From: Cereibacter sphaeroides
GTDB taxonomy: Bacteria > Pseudomonadota > Alphaproteobacteria > Rhodobacterales > Rhodobacteraceae
Direction: 5' to 3'
DNA: 64,000 nucleotides
Assembly: GCA_003243455.1 (NCBI GenBank)
Contig: QFQS01000003.1
Coordinates: 372,001 to 436,000, forward strand
Both the position numbers and the translations under genes were made by a program. The notes under the pieces were generated by a model, which ran no database searches, had not been told where the DNA came from, and saw nothing but the letters and a program-made list of their open reading frames with translations. This document shows positions 9,004 to 16,254 of the stretch, piece by piece. Each line of letters begins with the position of its first letter. Position 1 is the first letter of the stretch.

Positions 9004-9390
9004 ATGAAGCGATATGCCCTGACGGCCCTGACCTATCTGATCGCGAATGCCGTCGCCCTGTTGCTGACCGCGTTCATACTGGGGCCGGGGTTTACGATCA
9101 ATTTCACGGGCTTCCTGCTGGCTGTGCTGATCTTTACCGCTGTGCAGGCACTGGCAAAGCCGATGCTGGAAATGGTTTCGGCAAGGAACCTGCCGCAGCT
9201 GATGGGCAGCATATCGCTGATCGCGGTGTTCCTTGGCCTCTGGATCGCCGATCTTGCCAATCCGGGTATGACGATTGATGGCGTCTCGAACTGGCTGGCG
9301 GCCACCTTCATCGTCTGGCTGATCAGCCTGATCGTAGAGATCGCGCTGCCTTTTATCGCGTTCCCGTCGATGCGAGCGCCGAAGGCGTAA
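9004..9390 (+). CDS. Four-helix membrane protein of unknown function
   Basis: This is a 128-residue integral membrane protein with about four hydrophobic segments and almost no soluble part. It resembles short phage-holin-like/DUF membrane proteins in layout, but I cannot name a family. The ATG at 9004 is preceded by AGGAG at 7 nt; an upstream ATG at 8986 is less well placed. It is convergent with the secreted-protein gene at 9395. Confidence 0.65.
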   Translation: MKRYALTALTYLIANAVALLLTAFILGPGFTINFTGFLLAVLIFTAVQALAKPMLEMVSARNLPQLMGSISLIAVFLGLWIADLANPGMTIDGVSNWLAATFIVWLISLIVEIALPFIAFPSMRAPKA

Positions 9391-9394
9391 GCCG

Positions 9395-9775
9395 TTACTT
9401 CTGGCGTAGATTTTGTGTCTCGGGCTGCGTTGCTGCAAAAGCGTCGCAGTCCTGCATGAGGCTTTGGTATAAATCCTGGCTTTGATCATCGCCCGATATA
9501 TAGTCGTCGATCATGAAGCCCATCAGGCGACGCTGTTTGGTGATGAAGGCGTCGATTGCTTCTGGCCCTACGGTGGTCAGACGAAGCGCAACGGTGCGAA
9601 AGGCTTCGGCCATGACGAGATCGCCGGGGTCGGGTTTCATCAGCCTTGAGGCATGGGCATAGTCATCTTGCCCGAACCACAGCGCCGCGCATTGCGCGGC
9701 GGGATATAGTGCGGGGTCGTCAGCCGCAAAGGCAGGCAGGGCAAGGACAGCCGTGGCGGCTGCCCAGAACCTCAC
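9395..9775 (-). CDS. Small secreted protein translationally coupled to cobS
   Basis: This 126-residue protein has a short signal peptide ending PAFAAD. The mature region is helical, with Cys in AAQCAALW and MQDCDAF. Its ATG overlaps the cobS stop codon in an ATGA arrangement, so it is the second gene of a cobS operon. The family is not recognised. Its size and two-Cys pattern recall the protein at 7746. Confidence 0.7.
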   Translation of the reverse strand: MRFWAAATAVLALPAFAADDPALYPAAQCAALWFGQDDYAHASRLMKPDPGDLVMAEAFRTVALRLTTVGPEAIDAFITKQRRLMGFMIDDYISGDDQSQDLYQSLMQDCDAFAATQPETQNLRQK

Positions 9776-10758
9776 CGCATCGCCATGCTGGCGGCGCTTT
9801 CAGGCAGTTCCTCGGCAAAACAGCGCTGGTAGAACTCGGCGACCGTCTGGCGCTCAAGCTCGTCGCATTTGTTCAGGAAGGTCAGGCGGAACGCGTAGCC
9901 CACGTTGCGGAAAATCTCCGCGTTCTGGGCCCAGGTGATGACAGTCCGGGGGCTCATAACAGTGGACAGGTCGCCGTTCATGAAGGCGGTGCGGGTCAGA
10001 TCGGCGACGGTCACCATCTGGTTGATCGTCTTGCGACCTTTTTCGGTGTTGTAATGCGGTGCCTTGGCCAGAACGATTGCCGCCTCTGCGTCGTGGCTCA
10101 GGTAATTCAGCGTCGCGACCAGGGACCAGCGGTCCATCTGCGCCTGGTTGATCTGCTGGACGCCGTGGTAGAGGCCGGTCGTATCGCCCAGACCGACGGT
10201 GTTCGAGGTGGCAAACAGCCGGAAGCAGGGGTTCGGCGTGATGATCTCGTTCTGGTCCAGAAGGGTCAGCTTGCCGTCATGCTCCAATACGCGCTGGATC
10301 ACGAACATAACGTCGGCGCGGCCTGCGTCGTATTCGTCGAAGACAATGGCGACGGGGTTACGCAACGCCCAGGGAAGGATGCCTTCGTGGAACTCGGTCA
10401 CCTGCTTGCCATCGCGCAGCTTGATCGCATCTTTCCCGATCAGGTCGATCCGGCTGATGTGGCTGTCGAGGTTCACGCGGACGCATGGCCAGTTCAGCCG
10501 CGCCGCGACTTGCTCGATATGCGTGGATTTTCCGGTGCCGTGATAGCCCTGGATCATGACGCGACGGTTGTAGGCAAAGCCTGCGAGAATCGCGAGCGTC
10601 GTATCAGGGTCAAACTTGTAGGTGCTGTCTACGACCGGAACGCGGTCCGTAGGTTCAGCGAAGCCCTTGACGTGCATGTCGGAATCAATGCCGAACACCT
10701 CGCGAACGGAAATCTCCTCGGTAGGTTTCATGTTCCTGTCCAAGACGCCGTCAGCCAT
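9772..10758 (-). CDS. cobS: Cobaltochelatase subunit CobS
   Basis: This 328-residue AAA+ ATPase forms the motor ring of CobNST with CobT. Walker A GYHGTGKST is at residues 71-79, Walker B reads VFDEYD, and sensor-like LFATSNT and QAQMDRW segments follow. The N-terminal TEEISVREVFGIDSDMHVKGF is characteristic of CobS. A second possible ATG (codon 10) lies behind GACAGGAAC. The gene overlaps the next gene by ATGA. Confidence 0.95.
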   Translation of the reverse strand: MADGVLDRNMKPTEEISVREVFGIDSDMHVKGFAEPTDRVPVVDSTYKFDPDTTLAILAGFAYNRRVMIQGYHGTGKSTHIEQVAARLNWPCVRVNLDSHISRIDLIGKDAIKLRDGKQVTEFHEGILPWALRNPVAIVFDEYDAGRADVMFVIQRVLEHDGKLTLLDQNEIITPNPCFRLFATSNTVGLGDTTGLYHGVQQINQAQMDRWSLVATLNYLSHDAEAAIVLAKAPHYNTEKGRKTINQMVTVADLTRTAFMNGDLSTVMSPRTVITWAQNAEIFRNVGYAFRLTFLNKCDELERQTVAEFYQRCFAEELPESAASMAMR

Positions 10759-10858
10759 GTTCCGCCCTGCCTAATCCAGTCCCGCTTTTATCCGCCGCTT
10801 GATGGAACATAACGCGCGGGGGTGCAAGGGGAAGGCAGCCCGCGCCGCAACAGGTGAT

Positions 10859-10874
10859 TTGCATTTGAATGCAA
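10859..10874. promoter_or_regulatory. Inverted repeat TTGCATT-TG-AATGCAA in the cobS/msrB divergent region
   Basis: A 7-bp perfect inverted repeat with a 2-bp centre lies between the divergent cobS and msrB starts, 58 bp before the msrB ATG. The symmetry and position suit a dimeric repressor or activator site. No regulator is identified. Confidence 0.35.
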
Positions 10875-10932
10875 CTTTTGGGTCGGTTGATCCGTATTTC
10901 CGCGTGAAGAATATTTCCAAGGAGACAGATCA

Positions 10933-11403
10933 ATGAAACGTCGATCCTTCCTTCAGCTTGCCATTGGCGGTGCGGGTCTGGCCCTCTCCACGCATCCATT
11001 GCGCGCTGATGAGGTTTTCCAGGTCTCGATGACCGCTGAAGAATGGCGAAAACGCCTGTCGCCCGAAGCCTATGCCGTCCTGCGCGAGGAAGATACCGAG
11101 CGTGCGGGAACAAGCCCCCTCAACCACGAAAAGCGGAGCGGCACTTTCCATTGCGCGGGTTGCGATCTTGCGCTGTTCTCATCCAAGACAAAATACGACA
11201 GCGGCACAGGTTGGCCAAGCTTTTGGGCGCCGCTGCCTGGATCGGTCGCAACTAAATCCGATCCCGGCTGGTTCGGCGACCGGACCGAGGTGCATTGCCG
11301 CCGCTGCGGAGGGCATCTGGGCCATGTCTTCGACGATGGCCCACAGCCGACGGGCAAGCGCTATTGCATGAACGGGGTGGCGATGGTGTTTGTGCCGAAC
11401 TGA
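10933..11403 (+). CDS. msrB: Peptide-methionine (R)-S-oxide reductase, Tat-exported form
   Basis: This 156-residue protein begins MKRRSFLQLAIGGAGLAL, a twin-arginine signal, so the enzyme should act in the periplasm. The MsrB domain follows: two zinc CxxC pairs (CAGC, CRRC), GTGWPSFW, GHLGHVFDDGP, and RYCMNG, which contains the catalytic Cys. It would reduce the R-epimer of methionine sulfoxide in exported proteins. GGAG is properly placed before the ATG. No periplasmic reductant partner is adjacent. Confidence 0.93.
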   Translation: MKRRSFLQLAIGGAGLALSTHPLRADEVFQVSMTAEEWRKRLSPEAYAVLREEDTERAGTSPLNHEKRSGTFHCAGCDLALFSSKTKYDSGTGWPSFWAPLPGSVATKSDPGWFGDRTEVHCRRCGGHLGHVFDDGPQPTGKRYCMNGVAMVFVPN

Positions 11404-11406
11404 GGG

Positions 11407-12042
11407 CTATTCCCGAAAATACCGGCTGTCCTTGATCTGGTCCCAGGCCCAGACGACCTCTTGCAGACGATCCTCGTCGTCGCGGTTGCCGCCGTTCATG
11501 TCGGGGTGCAGGTCCTTGACCAGGCTTTTGTATTGCTTGCGGATTTCGGTGCGGGTCCAGGTGTCGCGGGCATCCAGGATTTCCAGCGCCTTACGCTCGG
11601 TCGCGGGCAGTTTGCGGGTGGCGTTGCTGGTGGGCTTGGCAGGGTTCTGGGTGGATTTGTCACCCAAGAGTGACATCGGGTCGTTGATGCCTAGGCGCGA
11701 CCATGCGCGCCCCTCATCAGGGCGTTTCCCGAACGGCTGCGTCTCGCGGCCCCAGAGACGGTCCTTGTCGAGGAACTTCTGGAAATCCTCGTCCGTCTGA
11801 CCCTGGAAGAAGTTCCATTTCAGATTGTATTCACGCACGTGGTCGCGGCAGAACCAGAAAAATTCATCCAGCAAATCGGGTGATTTGGGTGCGCGATACT
11901 GGCCCGCCTCTTCGCAGCCGGGATGGTCGCACGGACGGTTTGATGTGTCGAAGGCGCCAGACATGCCGCGACGACCCGTCTTGCGCCGCTTCTTATCGGA
12001 CGAAACGCGGATGTCGAATTCGAACGGAGGGCGGTCTGCCAT
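11407..12042 (-). CDS. J-domain (DnaJ-like) protein
   Basis: This 211-residue protein has a C-terminal J domain: RTEIRKQYKSLVKDLHPDMNGG, with the essential HPD motif. The N-terminal half contains a CDHPGCEEAG..C cluster and an aromatic-rich region (FFWFCRDHVREYN). It is a J-protein co-chaperone of a conserved alphaproteobacterial type lacking the G/F and zinc-finger domains of true DnaJ. It is divergent from bolA, a pairing I remember as common in Rhodobacteraceae. The start at 12042 gives MADRPPFEFDIR; the longer frame to 12348 runs across bolA and is not used. Confidence 0.88.
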   Translation of the reverse strand: MADRPPFEFDIRVSSDKKRRKTGRRGMSGAFDTSNRPCDHPGCEEAGQYRAPKSPDLLDEFFWFCRDHVREYNLKWNFFQGQTDEDFQKFLDKDRLWGRETQPFGKRPDEGRAWSRLGINDPMSLLGDKSTQNPAKPTSNATRKLPATERKALEILDARDTWTRTEIRKQYKSLVKDLHPDMNGGNRDDEDRLQEVVWAWDQIKDSRYFRE

Positions 12043-12117
12043 CGCACTTGCCTTTCTGACTCGGACGCAAGAGTTTAGGGTTTCCGGCGTGGGATTGAAG
12101 GGGGTTGACGGGCGAAA

Positions 12118-12375
12118 ATGACGGTTGCGGACGAAATACATTCCCGCCTGAGCGCAAGCTTCGCCCCCGAACGGCTGGAGGTGGTCAACGAAAGCCATCG
12201 CCACGCCGGACATGCGGGCGATGACGGCTCGGGCGAAAGCCATTTCCGCGTGATGATCGCCGCGCCCGCGTTCGGCCCGATGACCCGCATTGCACGGCAT
12301 CGTGCGGTCCATGCCGCGCTCGGACCGGAACTGGTTGGCCGGATCCACGCGCTGGCGCTGGAAATCAGCGCCTGA
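12118..12375 (+). CDS. bolA: BolA family protein
   Basis: This 85-residue protein has the class I BolA fold: the ESHRHAGH loop with conserved His, GESHFRVMI, and the C-terminal RHRAVHAALG helix. BolA proteins bind monothiol glutaredoxins through Fe-S clusters and influence iron regulation and cell morphology. It stands alone, divergent from the J-protein gene and convergent with the DUF4177-like gene. Confidence 0.92.
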   Translation: MTVADEIHSRLSASFAPERLEVVNESHRHAGHAGDDGSGESHFRVMIAAPAFGPMTRIARHRAVHAALGPELVGRIHALALEISA

Positions 12376-12377
12376 CC

Positions 12378-12764
12378 TTACTCAGCGGCCATACCATCCG
12401 GGCGGGCGGGGCCAAGCGCCGGAACGGCGGCGGGTTCTGGCGCAAGCGCGGACAGCCGGGGTGCAGGGCCTTCCGGAGCGTCGATTGTCAGGCTGACGGA
12501 TGCGGGCGGCACGATGATGTCTTCGGCGGTTTCAACGGCGCGTCGAAACACCAGGACGTTCTGGAACGCGGTCGTCTTGCCGGTCAGTCCGACGCGCTCT
12601 TCGCAGGGCAGGGTGTCGGCGCGCAGGTATTCCCAGCCTTCGCGGCCCAACTCGTTCATGACCATACTCATCGCATGGGCAAAACGCTCGGCAGTGGTCT
12701 TGGCGGCGCGGGTCTTTTCGCCCCTGCGCGGGGCTGGAATGACCTTGTATTCATAAAAAGGCAT
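12378..12764 (-). CDS. DUF4177-like protein
   Basis: This 128-residue protein starts MPFYEYKVIPAPRRGEK and contains NELGREGWEYLRADTLPC, the pattern of DUF4177 proteins. A proline/alanine-rich tail of about 45 residues has low complexity. Function is unknown. The start at 12764 is preferred because the family begins just before YEYKV; the frame open to 12950 has no family support. Confidence 0.75.
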   Translation of the reverse strand: MPFYEYKVIPAPRRGEKTRAAKTTAERFAHAMSMVMNELGREGWEYLRADTLPCEERVGLTGKTTAFQNVLVFRRAVETAEDIIVPPASVSLTIDAPEGPAPRLSALAPEPAAVPALGPARPDGMAAE

Positions 12765-13061
12765 AAGCGACTCGCGTTGGCTTTTCGGGGGCGACCATAG
12801 CGGCTTGAGGCTGTGGTTTCCAATGCCTCTGCGATTCGATCCCGCAAATGTGCGCCTTTCGCATCTGTTTCCGCGACAAGGGCAATCACCCGGCTCGCCT
12901 CGCTTTGTTCGGCCATAGCTGTCGCCGCACCGCAGAATGCCGCAATTCACACGAAATCGCCTTTAATTCTCTAAACTTTCGACCTGACCTGAAGGCCATA
13001 AGCATTCCGGCAAAGACGCGGTCTCCAGACTGAACGGGTCGCCTTGAACGGAGTGTGTGAC

Positions 13062-13742
13062 GTGAAGATTTCCCTGGCGATGTGCGCCGCCACCCTTTTC
13101 CTTTCCCTTCCCGCAACCGCCAGCACCCTCGTCGTGAACGGCAGCTTCGAAGCTGGCGTGCCGGGTAACGTTGCCGGAAACCATAACGGTCAGTCGTTCA
13201 CCAACATGCCCGGCAATGGCGGTTGGGACATCTGGCAGAACCTGGTCGGGTGGTCGGCGGTTTCGGGCGACGGGATCGAGATCCAGACCAACGGGACCAT
13301 CGGCGAGGTCGATGCGCAGGACGGTCAGTATTACGTCGAACTGGACGCGCGCGGCAATTCGGTGATGGAGCAGATCGTCACGCTGGCCAAGGGCAGCTAC
13401 CTGCTGAGCTTCTGGTACAGCCCGCGCAGTGCCGACAGCCTGACGAACGGCATCGAATATGCGATCGGCGATCTGCTGGATGGCGTCGTGGTCGGCCCCA
13501 GCGCACGCCAGAATACGGCGGTTGGCCTGTGGACGCTGATCTCGTCGCCCTTCATCGTGACGGAGGCCGGAACCTACGCGCTGCGGTTTGGCGCGATTGG
13601 CACCAGCAACGGCTATGGCGGGCTGATCGACAATGTCTCGATCACCGCAGAAGAGCCGGCAGCAGTTCCGGTCCCGGCCGCGGGGCTGCTGCTGATCGGA
13701 GCACTCGGGGGGCTTGGCGTATTGCGCCGTAGCAAGAGCTGA
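13062..13742 (+). CDS. VPLPA-CTERM-type exported protein (DUF642-like N-terminus)
   Basis: This protein has 226 residues. A signal peptide ends PATAS and is followed by LVVNGSFEAG, a motif of DUF642/galactose-binding-like PEP-CTERM proteins, and a single beta-rich domain. The C-terminus has the sorting signal VPVPA, a hydrophobic segment and LRRSKS. GTG at 13062 with GGAG 8 nt upstream is chosen over an in-frame TTG at 13044. It is the second exosortase substrate in the window. Confidence 0.82.
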   Translation: MKISLAMCAATLFLSLPATASTLVVNGSFEAGVPGNVAGNHNGQSFTNMPGNGGWDIWQNLVGWSAVSGDGIEIQTNGTIGEVDAQDGQYYVELDARGNSVMEQIVTLAKGSYLLSFWYSPRSADSLTNGIEYAIGDLLDGVVVGPSARQNTAVGLWTLISSPFIVTEAGTYALRFGAIGTSNGYGGLIDNVSITAEEPAAVPVPAAGLLLIGALGGLGVLRRSKS

Positions 13743-13773
13743 GTTTCACCCACAAGCACTTTTCAAGAACGCA

Positions 13774-13800
13774 AGGCGGTCCGGAAAGGGCCGCCTCTTT
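13774..13800 (+). terminator. Terminator of the VPLPA-CTERM gene
   Basis: AGGCGGTCC and GGGCCGCCT form a 9-bp stem with one internal mismatch around a 5-nt loop, followed by CTTTT. It lies 32 bp after the stop of the + strand gene. Confidence 0.7.
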
Positions 13801-13829
13801 TCGCATTCAGGGCTTGGCAAGCTGCGCGG

Positions 13830-15341
13830 TCAAAGGCCCAGCTTGCGCGCCACCAACTCGTTCACCGTCGCAGGGTTGGCCTTGCCTCCCGTGGCCTTCA
13901 GCACCTGGCCAGTGAACCAGCCTGCCAGCTTGGGGTTGGCCTTGGCCTTTTCGACCTGCGCCGGGTTTGCCGCGATGATTTCATCGACCGCCGCCTCGAT
14001 CGCGCCCGTATCGGTGACCTGTTTCATACCACGCGCGGCCGCGATCTCTTTCGGATCGCCGCCTTCGGTCCACAGGATTTCGAACAAATCCTTGGCCATC
14101 TTGCCCGAGATTTCGCCCGATCCTATCAGTTCCAGAACACCGCCCAGTTGCGCGGTCGAAACCGGGCTGTCGGCAATGGCTCGGCCCTCTTTGTTCAGAC
14201 GTCCGAACAACTCGTTGATCACCCAGTTCGCCGCCTGCTTGCCATCGCGGCCCGAAGCGACCGCTTCGAAGAAGCTGGCTGCGTCCAGCTCGGCGGTCAG
14301 CACGTTGGCGTCATAGTCGGTCAGCCCGAAATCGCCCATGAAGCGCGCCTTCTTGGCGTCGGGCAGTTCCGGCATCGTGTCGCGGATATGATCGACCCAG
14401 GCCTGCTCGATTTCCAGCGGCAGAAGATCGGGGTCGGGGAAATAGCGGTAATCCTGCGCCTCTTCCTTAGACCGCATCGAGCGGGTTTCATTCCGGTCGG
14501 GGTCATACAGGCGGGTTTCCTGATCGACCTTGCCACCATCTTCAAGGATCGCGATCTGACGACGCGCCTCATAGTCGATGGCGGCCTGGATAAAGCGCAT
14601 CGAGTTCATGTTCTTGATCTCGCACCGCGTGCCAAGATGCGAGAAATCCTGCGTTTCCTGATATTTCTCATACTGGCCGGGCCGGCAGACCGAGACGTTG
14701 ACGTCGGCGCGCAGGTTGCCGTTCTGCATGTTGCCGTCGCAGGTGCCCAGATAGCGCAGGATCTGGCGCAGCTTGGTAACATAGGCCGCCGCCTCTTCCG
14801 GGCCACGGATATCGGGCCGGCTGACGATCTCCATTAACGCGACGCCGGTTCGGTTGAAATCGACAAAGCTCATCGTGGGGTCCATGTCGTGGATCGACTT
14901 GCCCGCGTCCTGTTCCAGATGGATGCGTTCGATCCGCACAAGACGGGCAACGCCGGGCGACATTTCGACCACGACTTCGCCTTCGCCGACTATGGGGTGG
15001 TAAAGCTGGCTGATCTGATAGCCTTGTGGCAGGTCGGGGTAGAAGTAATTCTTTCGGTCGAAGGCCGAAGTCAGGTTGATCTTCGCCTTCAGCCCCAGCC
15101 CGGTGCGCACCGCTTGTTCCACGCAGAACTCGTTGATGACCGGAAGCATTCCCGGCATCGCCGCATCCACAAAGGCGACGTTCGAGTTCGGCTCGGCCCC
15201 GAAAGTGGTAGAGGCACCTGAGAACAGCTTGGCATTCGACGAAACCTGCGCATGGATTTCCATGCCGATGACCAGTTCCCAGTCATGCTTCGCGCCCGAG
15301 ATCACCTTGGGCTTCGGGGCTTCATAAGTCAGGTCGAGCAT
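13830..15341 (-). CDS. gatB: Asp-tRNA(Asn)/Glu-tRNA(Gln) amidotransferase subunit B
   Basis: This 503-residue GatB carries WELVIGMEIHAQV and NSNVAFVDAAMPGMLPVIN near the N-terminus, then FDRKNYFYPDLPQGYQISQ, and a C-terminal YqeY/GatB tail ending in the NPKLAGWFTGQVLKATGGKANP motif. It transamidates mischarged Glu-tRNA(Gln) or Asp-tRNA(Asn) with GatA and GatC. AAGGAG precedes the ATG at 15341. gatA and gatC are not adjacent. Confidence 0.96.
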   Translation of the reverse strand: MLDLTYEAPKPKVISGAKHDWELVIGMEIHAQVSSNAKLFSGASTTFGAEPNSNVAFVDAAMPGMLPVINEFCVEQAVRTGLGLKAKINLTSAFDRKNYFYPDLPQGYQISQLYHPIVGEGEVVVEMSPGVARLVRIERIHLEQDAGKSIHDMDPTMSFVDFNRTGVALMEIVSRPDIRGPEEAAAYVTKLRQILRYLGTCDGNMQNGNLRADVNVSVCRPGQYEKYQETQDFSHLGTRCEIKNMNSMRFIQAAIDYEARRQIAILEDGGKVDQETRLYDPDRNETRSMRSKEEAQDYRYFPDPDLLPLEIEQAWVDHIRDTMPELPDAKKARFMGDFGLTDYDANVLTAELDAASFFEAVASGRDGKQAANWVINELFGRLNKEGRAIADSPVSTAQLGGVLELIGSGEISGKMAKDLFEILWTEGGDPKEIAAARGMKQVTDTGAIEAAVDEIIAANPAQVEKAKANPKLAGWFTGQVLKATGGKANPATVNELVARKLGL

Positions 15342-15578
15342 CGGGAACTCCTTGGCCTGTCGCGGCACTGGCGGACCTTTTAGGCACTGGACAGGCGCGC
15401 GGCAAGGGTTTGAAGCCCCAAGCGGGGCGGGCGGGAATCCGCCGACGTGAATCCGGGCCTGCGGGCGGATCACCGCCTACAATACTAACGAAACGGGCTA
15501 AAGGCTTGCCTTGACTCGGGAACTTGCCCATCACCTGCCGGTCGCGCCAGGACTGCGACGCCATGCAGGTTAGAAGTA

Positions 15579-16220
15579 ATGACGGTAAATCGGATCAGAG
15601 CGGCTTTTATTGGCCTGTTTCTCGCTCTGCCCATGGGCTGTGCCGAAATGAACGCCAAGAATGACGCGCTGCCTCCGATGCGGTGGGACCACCGGCCCGA
15701 AGCGAGCCTCTGGACGACGAAAGCTCTGGCTGCCATCGACAATTCCGACAGCCTGCCTTCCGTAATTCCGGCGGATATCGGAACGTGGTGCCCTGGCTAT
15801 GCCGACGCCAAGGAAACCGACCGCGAAGCTTTCTGGGCCGGGCTGATGTCGGCGCTGGCCAAGCATGAAAGCACCTGGAATCCCCGGGCCTCGGGCGGTG
15901 GCGGGGCCTGGATCGGGCTTTTGCAGATTTCTCCGGCCACGGCGCGCCAGTATGGCTGCGAAGCGACGACTTCGGCGGCGCTGAAGGATGGGGCTGCTAA
16001 CCTGAGCTGTGCGGTCAAGATCGCTTCGGTCCAGGTGCAGCGCGACGGCATGGTGGCCGGGGGCGGTGCGCGTGGCATGGGCCGCGACTGGGCGCCGTTC
16101 CGCAACAGTTCCAAACGCGCCGAAATGGCCGCCTGGACCCGCGCGCAAAGCTATTGCCAGAAGAAACCCGCGAGCATTCTTGGCGGCCTGTCGGTCCCGA
16201 AAGCCTCCAAGGCAAGCTGA
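15579..16220 (+). CDS. Lipoprotein with lytic transglycosylase-like domain
   Basis: This protein has 213 residues. The signal ends in lipobox LPMGC (Cys 21), so it is predicted to be lipid-anchored. The later LAKHESTWNPRA...GAWIGLLQISPATA is the SLT/lysozyme-like pattern with the catalytic Glu in KHEST. It would cleave or bind peptidoglycan in the periplasm. The domain is shorter than in classical Slt proteins. It stands alone between gatB and pepN. Confidence 0.82.
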   Translation: MTVNRIRAAFIGLFLALPMGCAEMNAKNDALPPMRWDHRPEASLWTTKALAAIDNSDSLPSVIPADIGTWCPGYADAKETDREAFWAGLMSALAKHESTWNPRASGGGGAWIGLLQISPATARQYGCEATTSAALKDGAANLSCAVKIASVQVQRDGMVAGGGARGMGRDWAPFRNSSKRAEMAAWTRAQSYCQKKPASILGGLSVPKASKAS

Positions 16221-16254
16221 ACCTGTATGATGCGGGGCGCATGACGCCCCGCTG

